Shown here piece by piece: positions 35,701-44,251 of a stretch of DNA of 64,000 nucleotides (positions are counted from its first letter, which is position 1; each line of letters begins with the position of its first letter). Where the stretch lies: contig JANYKC010000096.1 in NCBI GenBank assembly GCA_025358255.1, positions 164,766 to 228,765 of the forward strand. Direction: 5' to 3'. Source of the DNA: Spirochaetaceae bacterium (GTDB lineage Bacteria > Spirochaetota > Spirochaetia > Treponematales > Rectinemataceae). The notes beneath the pieces were generated by a model. It ran no database searches. It saw only the letters and a list, made by a program, of their open reading frames with translations, and was not told where the DNA came from. Position numbers and translations under genes: made by a program.

Positions 35701-38514
35701 GCCGTCTCGCACGTTCACGATCTCGCGCTTGATGGGCCTTGCGTAGAGGTCCTTGGCGACGTCGGCGAGGCTCTCCTCGCCTTTTTCCCACCACCAGCGC
35801 CATTCCAGCTTGTATAGGGAAACCTCGATCCGGCCTGACTTGACCGGCTTGCCGTCGCGGTCCACCAGGGCGAGGTCCACGCGGTGCTGCTTGTCCGTGG
35901 GGAGGGCTCCCATATAGAGGTCGCCTTCGGGAACCTTCACGCCGACATACTGGCGGTAGGGATGGAAATCGACCTGTACCGCGTCGCTTGAGAAGACGCC
36001 CGAGGGCTCGAAGACGCGGGTGAGGATATTGGCCTTGAGGAGTCCCGGGGGCTGGCCTTCGGGAGAAAGGTCCATCGGGATGTCCGCCGTGCCGTCGGCT
36101 TCCAGGCTATCGTCGAAGAGGACTATCCGGCCGGATGGCGGCGAGCGCGTGGGGTCGTCGAACCGCCAGCCCTTGTAGGCCGGAAAGGCCGTCGAGGCGG
36201 GCGAGAAGGTGAGGGAGACGTCGGCTTTCAGGGCCCCCGCCTTGGCTCCCGTGAGCCAGGTGGATTCGAGCCGCATGGAGGAGCTGTCCGTGGAGAGCCA
36301 GGGGGAGGCGCCCCAGCCGAGCTTGATCTTGAGGCGGTTGGGCATCACCGTCTCCACCCGGAGGCTCTTGGAGAAAGCCTTCCCACCCACCTTGACGCGG
36401 GCGAGCCAGGGGCCTGTGGGCGCGTCCGGGCTGGTTCCCGTCTCGATCGCGTAGAAGCCGCCGAGGGAGTCGGTATAGGTTCCGGATCGCACAACCCGCC
36501 CGTGCGGGTCCTCGAGCTCGAAATGGATGGGATTGCCCTTGGGGATGGCCATGTTGCGGTCATAGAGGATGAAGGTCAGGTGGATGTCGTCACCAGGGCG
36601 CCAGACGCCGCGCTCCCCATAGATGAAGCCCTTGACGCCGTCCCCGGTGTGCTCCCCGTCCACGTCGAACTGGCTTACGGCGAGGGCCGACCCGGCATCG
36701 ACCCTGAGCCAGTTTTTCTGGCTGCCATTGGCGAGGACGATGAAGGAGGCCTCCTTCGCCGGCAGGAGCCTCACCATGCCGTCGGCGCCCGTCGTGCCGG
36801 AGGCGAGGAGGATGCGTTGGTAGCTGTAAAGCCCCACCAAGGCGCCCCGCATGGGCTGGGCGCTGCGCAGGTCGCTCGCCGCCACGGTCCAGGCACCGTC
36901 CGTCTCGAGCCGCGCGATCGCCCCGATGTCCGAGACCAGGACGTTGCGGCGGATGCCGATGTCATGGTCCCAGCTCGGGATGTAGAAGGCCGGGTGGCAG
37001 GGATCCTTCTTGTATTTGTAGTAGTCGTCCCAGCCGTCCGGCCAGTCCTTGACGTAGTCGTAGAGCCCGCTCTCCTCCCGGTCGAGGAAGACCTCGTCGG
37101 GGAAGGAAAGGTCCTTGAATTCGTGCCCTTCCTTGCAGACATAGCGGACATCGGCCTTCCGGAAGGTTATGCGGATCTGGTACATGCCGTCCTTGTTGGC
37201 GGCGACGAGCGGGGAAAGGTCCAGGCCTTGGCTCACCCAACGGTTCTTCCAGTCCTCCTTCCATCCAAGGTCGACGGTCTTCCTCCAGACCACCTCCCCG
37301 ACCCGCCGGAGCTCCTCCGACGAGGAAAGGTCGTTCACCTGGAGGAACTGGAGCATGTTGTCGCCGTGGATCCGGACCGCCTCGACCACGAGGCCGGAGA
37401 CATTCATGGTCTCGACCGGGAGGGTGAGGCCCTGGCTCGTCGGAAGTATCGCCCCCTTGGACAGGTAGCGGACGGCGGGGAGCTCCCAATCGAAGACGAC
37501 GTCAGCCGAGACCGTCTTGCCGAGGGAGGAACCTGACGCGGAGCGGAGGGAGGGATCGACGCTCACCCTGGCCGAGGCCGGCCAGACGGGGAGGTAGAGC
37601 CTGAGGCTGCCGCCCTCCACTTCGCTGCGAAGCCCTTCCATCCCGCCGGCTCCACCCGTGGCGCCGCCGCCCCTGTCGACACCCTCGACGCGGACGAGGC
37701 CGCGCAGGTCCTGGGAGCGCTCGAGGGGCTCGCTGAAGGAGAGCTCGACGGCGCCTTCAGCCGCGCGCGAGGCCAGGAGCTCGAAACTGCCCTTGGCCGG
37801 CAGGCGGACATGGAGCCGGCCGCCACCCGAGCCGCCGACGGCGCTCCCATTCCACTTGATGCACAGGTCGCCCGCGGCCGCGCCGCGCGCGATGCCCTTG
37901 ACCGTGAAGCGATGGCTCTGGGCCGACTCGTGGCTCCAGGAGAGCCGCAATCCCCCGCTTTCCGAGGGTCCCGAGGCGGCAATGGCCTTCTCCACGGCCA
38001 CCGGGCTCGTGTCGTCGGAAAGGGAAACAAGCCCCGAAAGCTCGACGCTTCCGTCCCGCCCCACGTGGAGGGGCTCGAGGGAGACGGCCACGCGCTGGTC
38101 GGAGGTCCTGAAATTGAAGTTGAACCAATCCCCGGCCGCGGCCCCTTCCTTGTCGCCTGCCGCGTCAAGGAGGCCGAAATCGAAACGGGCCGAGTAGAGG
38201 GTCCCGGCCTTGAGGGGGCTTTCGGGAAGGAAGGCTATCGTCCTCTCGTCCTCCCACCTCGCGACGCCGCGGATAGGGGGATCGAAGCTTAGGGGACTCG
38301 CGGGAAGGGCTTTTCCGCTCTCACCCCGAGCGTTGACAAGGACTACCCGAATGCCGCCTGACCGCGACACGAGGCCGGAGGTATGGGCCTCCACCCTCGC
38401 CGCGTCGGCCACCCGCCGGGGACCCGGCCCTTTTGAGCAGGAAGCCACGGCACAGCCGACAAGCGCGGCCAAGCCGATGCTGGCGGCCGTGCAAAAGAGC
38501 CGATTTCTCAGCAT
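32767..38514 (-). CDS. yfhM: Bacterial alpha-2-macroglobulin lipoprotein with thioester
   Basis: 1915 residues. Signal peptide with candidate lipoboxes ALVGC and, four residues on, AVASC, so periplasmic lipoprotein. Repeated MG domains, then the thioester motif PHGCAEQT (Cys1438, reactive bond to Gln of CAEQ) followed by the alpha-helical TED region (AAIAKLPGYQTPRGGFTFWP) and a C-terminal MG/receptor-like end. It traps attacking proteases by covalent linkage. GGAGG precedes the ATG. It is co-translated with pbpC downstream, consistent with a guard-and-repair role at the cell wall. Confidence 0.93.
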   Translation of the reverse strand: MLRNRLFCTAASIGLAALVGCAVASCSKGPGPRRVADAARVEAHTSGLVSRSGGIRVVLVNARGESGKALPASPLSFDPPIRGVARWEDERTIAFLPESPLKAGTLYSARFDFGLLDAAGDKEGAAAGDWFNFNFRTSDQRVAVSLEPLHVGRDGSVELSGLVSLSDDTSPVAVEKAIAASGPSESGGLRLSWSHESAQSHRFTVKGIARGAAAGDLCIKWNGSAVGGSGGGRLHVRLPAKGSFELLASRAAEGAVELSFSEPLERSQDLRGLVRVEGVDRGGGATGGAGGMEGLRSEVEGGSLRLYLPVWPASARVSVDPSLRSASGSSLGKTVSADVVFDWELPAVRYLSKGAILPTSQGLTLPVETMNVSGLVVEAVRIHGDNMLQFLQVNDLSSSEELRRVGEVVWRKTVDLGWKEDWKNRWVSQGLDLSPLVAANKDGMYQIRITFRKADVRYVCKEGHEFKDLSFPDEVFLDREESGLYDYVKDWPDGWDDYYKYKKDPCHPAFYIPSWDHDIGIRRNVLVSDIGAIARLETDGAWTVAASDLRSAQPMRGALVGLYSYQRILLASGTTGADGMVRLLPAKEASFIVLANGSQKNWLRVDAGSALAVSQFDVDGEHTGDGVKGFIYGERGVWRPGDDIHLTFILYDRNMAIPKGNPIHFELEDPHGRVVRSGTYTDSLGGFYAIETGTSPDAPTGPWLARVKVGGKAFSKSLRVETVMPNRLKIKLGWGASPWLSTDSSSMRLESTWLTGAKAGALKADVSLTFSPASTAFPAYKGWRFDDPTRSPPSGRIVLFDDSLEADGTADIPMDLSPEGQPPGLLKANILTRVFEPSGVFSSDAVQVDFHPYRQYVGVKVPEGDLYMGALPTDKQHRVDLALVDRDGKPVKSGRIEVSLYKLEWRWWWEKGEESLADVAKDLYARPIKREIVNVRDGSASWSFSVSYPNWGRYLVRASDAAPASQPSQSPQQAQVRHASGSIFYVDWPYGSGGGRGDDTAATTLSLKSDKEGYTVGERARVTFPSNEGGRALVAIERSGKLMKQEWVATSKDRTVYELSLTPDMAPNVYVHVSFVQPHLQTANDLPIRLYGVLPVMVQDPATRLSPVLDLPAQIAPNGDVAFAVREGQGKAMTCTVAVVDEGLLGITRYATPDPRDEFYRKEASLLGSFDLYQYVAGAWSGKLETLLAVGGSEAGLAGGQRKVSRFPPVVWFFPAFEVKAGETVRKTFPIGPYVGAVRFMVVAGSLPSDAGGSTGATKIVGAAGAAFGKTEVSVPVRSKLMAQLTAPRVLSPGEEATIPATVFSFLGKSRARVTLEVKGAASLVGAGEQFLDFAGDGDSLATFRIKAGDLPGPVHLSLKAEAGEARAGQDADLGVRSLAVAINAVQNLVVEAGKTWSGEISYPGAAGSNSASLEFSRLPTLNLGERLPWLIGYPHGCAEQTVSKAFPQLYVPAAVSLSADKLEELRTNVKAAIAKLPGYQTPRGGFTFWPGEAGEDEWLSVYATHFLVASRRSGYSVDNGLIDSALACLSKASRLWGSAYDWSKSVQAYRLYVLALAGKGELGSMNRLREQKPLPASAQYRLAAAYALCGQRDGANRLLGEAPQAIEAYGGLDDHTYGTLFRERASILEALNTMGDTARGLPIYRQLAEEISQNRWFSTQELSAALSAALPYAAAAAAQAGDIPELRVAMGERASVSLRLDRSQASLDLAPGDALKTRCAISNAGKTAVFVRVVSRGMPALPDEKRVANGLDVNVAYFDMNEAEVNPNSVEQGQDLVIDTTVRNLSGLALRNLALTQALPSGWEIVSFRPGEALPRPDDEGGDQELVPPQPPLYQYRDQRDDRVLTYFSLDARETKTFRTYVNKTYEGRFYLPAVSVEAMYDGRFQAIEPGRWMSDAAKATTVEDTRRLRNAKP

Positions 38515-38535
38515 GGGTAGTCCTCCGTGAGGGCG

Positions 38536-39165
38536 CTAGACGCCCAAGGCCTTCCTGAAGCGTTCGAGGACGACCTTGGGGTCGCCCACGCCGTCTATCG
38601 TGACAAGCTTGCCCTTGGCGCCGAACCAGGCGATGAGGGGTTCGGTCTGCTTCCGGTAGGTCTCGAGGCGGAACTTGATGGCCTCCGCCTTGTCGTCGTC
38701 GCGGGTATAGACCTCGCCGCCGCAGGCATCGCAGACGCCGTCCTTCTTCGGGGCCATGGTCTTCACGTTGTAGATCTTGCCGCAGCCACGGCAGACGCGG
38801 CGGGTCGAGAGGCGGCCGATCACGATCTCGTCGGCCACCTCGAAATTGACTGCCCTGTCGGCCGGCGCGAGCTTTTCCAGGGAATCGGCCTGGGGGATGG
38901 TGCGGGGAAAGCCGTCGAGGATCCAGCCGTTTTTCGCATCAGGCTGGGAGAGGCGCTCGCGCACGATCTCGATCGTGAGCTCGTCAGGGACCAGTCCTCC
39001 CGTGGCCATGATGTCCTTTACCTTGAGGCCAAGGGGACTGCCGGCCTTGACCGCGGCCCTGAAGAGGTCGCCCGTGGAGATATGCGGAACCTTGAGGACA
39101 TCGACGGCGAGGTCTGCGAGGGTACCCTTTCCCGCTCCGGGGGGGCCGAGGAATATGAGCTTCAT
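38536..39165 (-). CDS. adk: Adenylate kinase, zinc-lid type
   Basis: 209 residues. Interconverts 2 ADP with ATP and AMP. P-loop GPPGAGKGT (residues 7-15), AMP-binding STGDLFRAA, and DGFPRTIPQA; the LID carries four cysteines (CRGCGKIYNV... CDACGG), indicating a bound zinc. AAGGAG precedes the ATG. 21 nt upstream of the alpha-2-macroglobulin gene in the same direction. Confidence 0.96.
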   Translation of the reverse strand: MKLIFLGPPGAGKGTLADLAVDVLKVPHISTGDLFRAAVKAGSPLGLKVKDIMATGGLVPDELTIEIVRERLSQPDAKNGWILDGFPRTIPQADSLEKLAPADRAVNFEVADEIVIGRLSTRRVCRGCGKIYNVKTMAPKKDGVCDACGGEVYTRDDDKAEAIKFRLETYRKQTEPLIAWFGAKGKLVTIDGVGDPKVVLERFRKALGV

Positions 39166-39233
39166 GCGGTGTTTCTCCTTATGCAGATACTCTAACGGAA
39201 AGACCGGCCTGCGTAAACGCGCCTAAGGGGACT

Positions 39234-40214
39234 TTAGATTTCGAAATCGCCCTGCCGGCCGGAGCCACCGCTGTCCTCGCCTTGCCTGGGGACAGGAACG
39301 CCGGCGGTCGTCCATGCCTGGTTCAGGCCATAGCGGAAGAGGAGCTCGAGCCGCGAAAGGACCGCCTCCGTGGGGAAGACGATGGTGAAGTTGCGCGAGG
39401 CGCGGAAGTCGGTGGAGGAAGGGGCCTGGACGACTCGATGGTCGACGGCGAACCGCGATCCCAGGTCCCGCACTATCTGCGCATAGGGTTCGACAGGGTC
39501 GCCCGCATTGCGCAGCTCCACATGGATGCCGTGATCCAGCTCCACGTTGCGAAGGGCCGCCCTCGCTTTCCAGGCGACCAGGTCCAGAGGCAGGAGGCGG
39601 GTCGCCGTGGGAAGGCTGTCGGAGCCAAGCACGTGGGTGAGCTTGAGCCTGGCGCCTGGGTGAAGGTCGATGATGCGCTCGACCACGCCGATGGTGTCCG
39701 TGCCCTTGCCGATGTCCAAGGGCACGACGAGGGGAGAGAAGATGCCCTCGATCTGGAGGCGCAAGAGTTCCCAGCGGAACTCGTAGGCGGTCTTGCTGGG
39801 CTTGCCTGGGTTCTCGCTGCCTTCCGGCACCACGAAAACCAGGTCGGATTCGCTCTCGTCCGAGGCCATGAAACGGAGGGCCGCGGCGAGGTGGGTCATC
39901 TGGAAGGGATCGAACGAGCCGATGAAGACCGCGATGCGGGCGGCATAGCCTGGGTAGTTGAGCACCTGGGGAAAGCCCGTCAGGTCGACGGGGGTCAGGC
40001 GGCCGCTGGCGATCTTCTCGTCGATACGGGCCAGCTCATGCTCGAACAGGGCGAGGTAATACCTGAACTCCCTCCGCTCCGCCTCCCCAAGGTAGGCCCG
40101 GGAGTCGAGGCCAGCGAAGACGCGGCGCACCTTTTTGGCGATGCGATCCACCACGCTCGACTGGGGGCGAAGGGGCGCGACCAGGTCCCCGTCGGCCTTT
40201 TCCCGATGCTTCAT
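39234..40214 (-). CDS. NadD-like nucleotidyltransferase, atypical active site
   Basis: 326 residues. The central domain (about residues 95-300) has the cytidylyltransferase-like fold: AVFIGSFDPFQMTHLAAALR corresponds to the GxFDPxHxGH motif of nicotinate/nicotinamide-mononucleotide adenylyltransferases, and APSSTDFRAS to the C-terminal SSTxxR motif. The first His of HxGH is Gln105 (CAG). An about 90-residue helical N-terminal extension is unlike NadD. It may be a divergent NMN adenylyltransferase or have lost catalysis. No Shine-Dalgarno; a -10 lies six nt before the ATG. Confidence 0.72.
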   Translation of the reverse strand: MKHREKADGDLVAPLRPQSSVVDRIAKKVRRVFAGLDSRAYLGEAERREFRYYLALFEHELARIDEKIASGRLTPVDLTGFPQVLNYPGYAARIAVFIGSFDPFQMTHLAAALRFMASDESESDLVFVVPEGSENPGKPSKTAYEFRWELLRLQIEGIFSPLVVPLDIGKGTDTIGVVERIIDLHPGARLKLTHVLGSDSLPTATRLLPLDLVAWKARAALRNVELDHGIHVELRNAGDPVEPYAQIVRDLGSRFAVDHRVVQAPSSTDFRASRNFTIVFPTEAVLSRLELLFRYGLNQAWTTAGVPVPRQGEDSGGSGRQGDFEI

Positions 40215-40220
40215 CGGGTG

Positions 40221-40248
40221 AGTATACCAGTCCGTTTCAGGAGGGCAA
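40221..40248 (-). promoter_or_regulatory. Promoter and leaderless start of the NadD-like gene
   Basis: TTGCCC (40243-40248), 16-nt spacer, TATACT (40221-40226) on the minus strand, with exactly 6 nt to the ATG at 40214. Confidence 0.5.
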
Positions 40249-40283
40249 GAAGAATCAGCCTTTTCGCCCGATTTATATATTTA

Positions 40284-40339
40284 TTTATCGATAAAATCGA
40301 CCATTGGCACGATTGTTCAAAATTTGTCTATTCGTGCCA
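40284..40339. promoter_or_regulatory. Dyads upstream of the hydrogenase promoter (possible operators)
   Basis: A 12-bp palindrome TTTATCGATAAA (40284-40295) and an inverted repeat TGGCACGA (40305-40312) / TCGTGCCA (40332-40339) with a 19-nt spacer lie in a strikingly AT-rich stretch between the NadD-like gene and hydC, 20-75 nt upstream of the hyd -35. Neither matches the Rex consensus. Confidence 0.4.
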
Positions 40340-40359
40340 GATAACTCGATATATTTTTC

Positions 40360-40387
40360 TTGACAGAAATAAAAAGCGTATTAGAAT
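40360..40387 (+). promoter_or_regulatory. Sigma-70 promoter of the hydCBA operon
   Basis: A perfect TTGACA (40360-40365), 16-nt spacer, TAGAAT (40382-40387); leader about 60 nt to the hydC ATG. Confidence 0.7.
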
Positions 40388-40454
40388 CGATTTCAAGGAC
40401 AGGTGAAGACTCCTTTACCTGTCGACAAAGGCCAATTTCCGGCGAGGAGGTTCC

Positions 40455-40973
40455 ATGTCGTCTACCGCGATCATGAAGAATCGCGTTCCGAGTCTGGATG
40501 AGATCATCGAAGCGCGAAAAGGCAAGGCCGGAGCCTTGCTCGGGATCCTCGAGGATGCCCAGGGACTCGAGGAGCATCGATACCTCTCGGAGGATACCTT
40601 GAGGCGCATAGCCCTGGGCACGGGGACTCCCCTTTCCACCGTCTATTCGGTCGCCACCTTCTATTCCTTTTTCAACCTCGCGCCCCAAGGGAAGCACTCC
40701 ATAGTCGTTTGCCGCGGCACTGCCTGCCATACGCGGGGTTCCCTCGAACTCCTCGAGACCGCCCTCGCCCGGCTCGGGATCGACGGCTTCCGCGAGGACG
40801 AGTGCAATTCCATCACCAGCCTGGATGCCTTCGCCTCGGTGCGGACGGTCGCCTGCTTCGGGCAGTGCGCCCTGGCGCCCGTCGTCGAGGTCGATGGGAC
40901 CCTCCATTCCAGGGTGACGGTAGGCAAGCTGGCTTCCCTCATCTCGAAGCTTGGCAAGGGAGGCGACAAATGA
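40455..40973 (+). CDS. hydC: NADH-dependent [FeFe]-hydrogenase subunit C (NuoE-like)
   Basis: 172 residues. A thioredoxin-like [2Fe-2S] subunit of the HydABC/HndABCD-type hydrogenase, equivalent to NuoE. Cluster ligands visible: Cys86 and Cys91 (VVCRGTACHTRG) and Cys134 and Cys138 (VACFGQCALAP). Start chosen at 40455 with GAGGAGG upstream. It overlaps hydB by 4 nt (ATGA). Confidence 0.92.
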   Translation: MSSTAIMKNRVPSLDEIIEARKGKAGALLGILEDAQGLEEHRYLSEDTLRRIALGTGTPLSTVYSVATFYSFFNLAPQGKHSIVVCRGTACHTRGSLELLETALARLGIDGFREDECNSITSLDAFASVRTVACFGQCALAPVVEVDGTLHSRVTVGKLASLISKLGKGGDK

Positions 40974-43900
40974 AGAACGCCGCGATAGACCTGGGCTCGC
41001 TTCGGGCCCTCGGACTCGAGAGCATCAAGCCGAACCGCCCCGGCGTCAGCGTGGGTGTCGGCACCTGCGGCCTGGGGAACGGGGCCGGACAGGTCCTGGA
41101 AGCGATAACGAAAAGCTGCGAGACGGAATTCGCCGCAAAGTCCGCCAGGCCCCTCGTGCGCAGCGTCGGCTGCTTCGGCTGGTGCTCGGCCGAACCCATT
41201 GTGATGGCATATCGGCCGGGGAAGCCCATCCTCGTCTTCACGGCCGTCAAGACATCGAAGGCGCCGCGCATAGCGCGCGGCCTCGTCTCGGACGAAGCCT
41301 TCGACAAGCTCTCCCACGATGCCCAGGCCAAGATCGAAACCTGGGATTTCCGCACCTCCGTCATGGAATACGGCAAGGGCTATCCCACCCTCCCCCAGTG
41401 GAACGAGCTTTCCTTCTTCAAGGGACAGGAAAAACTCGTCCTCAGGGACGCGGGCCTCATCGATCCGGAATCCCTCTCCGAATACCTGGCTGTCGGCGGC
41501 TACTCCGGGCTCATGAAGGTCCTCGGCTCGATGCGCCCCGAGACGGTCATCGAGGAGATGAAGAAGTCGAAACTCCGCGGCCGCGGCGGCGCGGGCTTCC
41601 CGACCTGGAAAAAATGGGAACTCATGAGAGCTGCGCCGGGAGAGCGGAAGATCGTCATCTGCAACGCCGACGAAGGCGACCCGGGCGCATACATGAACCG
41701 CAACGAGATCGAATCCGATCCCCACGCCCTCGTCGAGGGCATGGCCATCGGCGCCTACGCGATGGGCGCCTCCGAGGGGCTCGTCTACGTGCGCGCCGAA
41801 TATCCCCTCGCGGTCGAGCGCCTGCAGAAGGCGGTCAACGCCGCGCGCGAGGCCGGCATCCTTGGGCGGAACATCCTCGGATCGCACTTCTCCTTCGACA
41901 TCGAGATCGCCACCGGCGCGGGCGCCTTTGTCTGCGGCGAGGAGACGGCCCTCATAGCGAGCGCGGAAGGCCGCGCGGGAAGGCCCACGCCGCGTCCGCC
42001 CTTCCCCGCGCAGAAGGGGCTCTACGGCTGTCCCACGAACATCAACAACGTCGAGACCTGGTGCAACGTCCCCCTCGTGGCCTCCCGCGGCGGCGAATGG
42101 TTCGCCGGCTTCGGCACCGCCACGAGCTCGGGCACCAAGGTCTTCTCCCTCGTCGGCAAGGTGGTGAACACGGGTCTCGTGGAGCTGCCCTTGGGCAAGC
42201 ACCTCGACTCGGCCGTCTACGGCATGGGCGGCGGCGCGGGCCCGCGGAAGAAGATCAAGGCCCTCCAGTCCGGCGGCCCTTCCGGCGGCTGCGTGCCGGC
42301 CAACCTCTTCAACACGGCCATCGACTACGAGGAGCTCGCCAAGCTCGGCGCCATCATGGGCTCGGGCGGCCTCGTGGCGATGGACCACGACAACTGCATG
42401 GTGGACGTGGCCCGTTACTTCGTGAGCTTCACCGCGGGCGAGTCCTGCGGCAAGTGCGCGCCCTGCCGTGAAGGCCTCTCCCAGATGCTCCACATCCTCG
42501 ACTCCGTCTCGAAGGGCGAAGCCCACGAGGAGGACCTCGACACCCTCGAGGAGCTCGCCCTCGCGATACGCGACTCCTCGCTGTGCGGCCTCGGCCAGAC
42601 CTCGGCCAACCCCGTCCTCACCACGCTCCGCTACTTCCGGGACGAGTACGAGCGCCACATCCGCGAGCAGCGCTGCGAAGCCGGCGTATGCGAAGGCCTC
42701 TTCCTGGCCCTCTGCGAGAATTCCTGCCCCCTCCACATGAACATCCCCGGCTACCTTGAGCTCCTCAAGGAAAACCGCCTGGAGGACGCCTTCGAGCTCA
42801 CCCTGCGCGAGAATCCCCTGCCCGGGACGATAGGCCGCATCTGCCACTTCCATTGCCGCATGCGATGCAAGCGGGACCAGCTGGACGACCCGGTGGCCCA
42901 GGGCGAGATCCACCGCTACCTGGCCGACACGATGTACAAGATGGGCCGCGAGCGCGGGGTCTACAACCGCCTCATCAAGGAAAAGGCCGCGCCCACGGGC
43001 AAGCGCGTCTCCATCGTCGGGGCCGGCCCTGCCGGCCTGGCGGCGGCCTTCTGGCTCGTCAGGCTCGGCCACGAGGTCACGATCTATGACGAGAAGGAAG
43101 AGGCGGGCGGCGTGCCCCGCTGGGGCATCCCGGCATACAGGCTCCCCCGGGAAGTGCTCGCCAAGGAAGTCGGCTTTATCAGGAAACTCGGCGTCCGCTT
43201 CGTGTTCAACACGAGGATAGGCCGCGACATCGCCTGGGACCGCCTGGCGGACATGAGCGAAGCCGTCCTGGTCTGCGTCGGGGCCCTCAAGGACATCCCC
43301 CTCGACATCCCCGGCGAGAACCTTCCCGGTGTCATGTTCGGATCCCTCCTCCTCGAGGAGATCGCCAAGGGCAAGAGGCCCAGCGTCGGCGATGAAGTCG
43401 TCATAGTCGGAGGGGGCAACACCGCCATAGACGCGGCCCGCTCGGCGAGGCGCCTGGGCGCCCATGTGAGCGTCGTCTACCGCCGCTCCGAAGCCGACAT
43501 GCCGGCCAATGAGGAAGAGCTTGCAGGAGCCCTGGAGGAGGGCATCGATCTCATCACGATGGCCCAGCCGATGGAAGTGACCGCGGACCCGGCCACCGGG
43601 AAGGCGCGCGCCCTCGTGGCGATGAAGATGCTCGCGGGCGACATCGACGCGAGCGGCAGGCCCACCCCCGTGGCTTCAGGGGACAAGTTCGAGATCCGCT
43701 GCGACAGCCTCATCGTCGCCGTCGGCGAGCGTGTGGACGCGGCTGGCATCGAGAGGTCAGGCGTCGAGGTCGACCGGTCGGGGCGTGTGAAGACCGACAG
43801 CTTCGCCTTCCGCAGCAGCAACCCGAAGTTCTGGGCCGCGGGGGACTCCGTGACCGGGCCGGCCACAGCCGCCGAGGCGATGGGAATAGCGAAGCGGGCG

Positions 43901-44251
43901 GCGGCGGCCATCGACCTCCAGCTGACCGGCGTGAAGCGCTTTGACAGCCTTTTCCGCAGTTTCGAATACGCGATGAAGATCCCCCTGGAACCGGCCACCG
44001 AAAAAGCGGGACATCCCGCACATCTGGCGCCTGAAGACAGGAGCGCCAGTTTCGCGGAGATATCCCTCGGCTACAACGGGGAGCAGGCGCGCATCGAGGC
44101 GGAGCGTTGCCTCCGCTGTGACGTGCGGGCCCATGTCCGCAGGAGCCTGAGCTCGCCATCGCCCGAACGCATCGCGGCGGACACCGCCGGGATCCACGGC
44201 GCCCATGCCGCGCACAGCGGGCACGAAGACGCCGAAAGGAGGCAATCATGA
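40970..44251 (+). CDS. hydB: Hydrogenase subunit B (NuoF-like) fused to GltD/NfnB-like NADPH:flavin oxidoreductase
   Basis: 1093 residues. Order: N-terminal thioredoxin-like [2Fe-2S] domain (GTCGLGNGAG; VGCFGWC), NuoF FMN/NADH domain (GRGGAGFPTWKKW about 204-216; CNADEGDPGAY; CGEETALI), the [4Fe-4S] motif ESCGKCAPCREG (491-502), and then, instead of the usual C-terminal ferredoxin domain, a GltD-type module: Cys-rich start (CENSCPLHMNIPGYLE, about 582-597; CHFHCRMRC), FAD motif VGAGPAGLAAA (683-693), NAD(P) motif VGGGNTAIDAARSARRLG and YRR (837-839) suggesting NADPH. The tail is His-rich. It should pass electrons between NAD(H), NADP(H), ferredoxin and the HydA site; bifurcation is inferred, not shown. 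Confidence 0.9.
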   Translation: MKNAAIDLGSLRALGLESIKPNRPGVSVGVGTCGLGNGAGQVLEAITKSCETEFAAKSARPLVRSVGCFGWCSAEPIVMAYRPGKPILVFTAVKTSKAPRIARGLVSDEAFDKLSHDAQAKIETWDFRTSVMEYGKGYPTLPQWNELSFFKGQEKLVLRDAGLIDPESLSEYLAVGGYSGLMKVLGSMRPETVIEEMKKSKLRGRGGAGFPTWKKWELMRAAPGERKIVICNADEGDPGAYMNRNEIESDPHALVEGMAIGAYAMGASEGLVYVRAEYPLAVERLQKAVNAAREAGILGRNILGSHFSFDIEIATGAGAFVCGEETALIASAEGRAGRPTPRPPFPAQKGLYGCPTNINNVETWCNVPLVASRGGEWFAGFGTATSSGTKVFSLVGKVVNTGLVELPLGKHLDSAVYGMGGGAGPRKKIKALQSGGPSGGCVPANLFNTAIDYEELAKLGAIMGSGGLVAMDHDNCMVDVARYFVSFTAGESCGKCAPCREGLSQMLHILDSVSKGEAHEEDLDTLEELALAIRDSSLCGLGQTSANPVLTTLRYFRDEYERHIREQRCEAGVCEGLFLALCENSCPLHMNIPGYLELLKENRLEDAFELTLRENPLPGTIGRICHFHCRMRCKRDQLDDPVAQGEIHRYLADTMYKMGRERGVYNRLIKEKAAPTGKRVSIVGAGPAGLAAAFWLVRLGHEVTIYDEKEEAGGVPRWGIPAYRLPREVLAKEVGFIRKLGVRFVFNTRIGRDIAWDRLADMSEAVLVCVGALKDIPLDIPGENLPGVMFGSLLLEEIAKGKRPSVGDEVVIVGGGNTAIDAARSARRLGAHVSVVYRRSEADMPANEEELAGALEEGIDLITMAQPMEVTADPATGKARALVAMKMLAGDIDASGRPTPVASGDKFEIRCDSLIVAVGERVDAAGIERSGVEVDRSGRVKTDSFAFRSSNPKFWAAGDSVTGPATAAEAMGIAKRAAAAIDLQLTGVKRFDSLFRSFEYAMKIPLEPATEKAGHPAHLAPEDRSASFAEISLGYNGEQARIEAERCLRCDVRAHVRRSLSSPSPERIAADTAGIHGAHAAHSGHEDAERRQS

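Noticed and set aside
40661..43465. 934-codon open frame on the minus strand
   Set aside because: Antisense to hydC-hydB; no motifs and explained by high GC at third codon positions.
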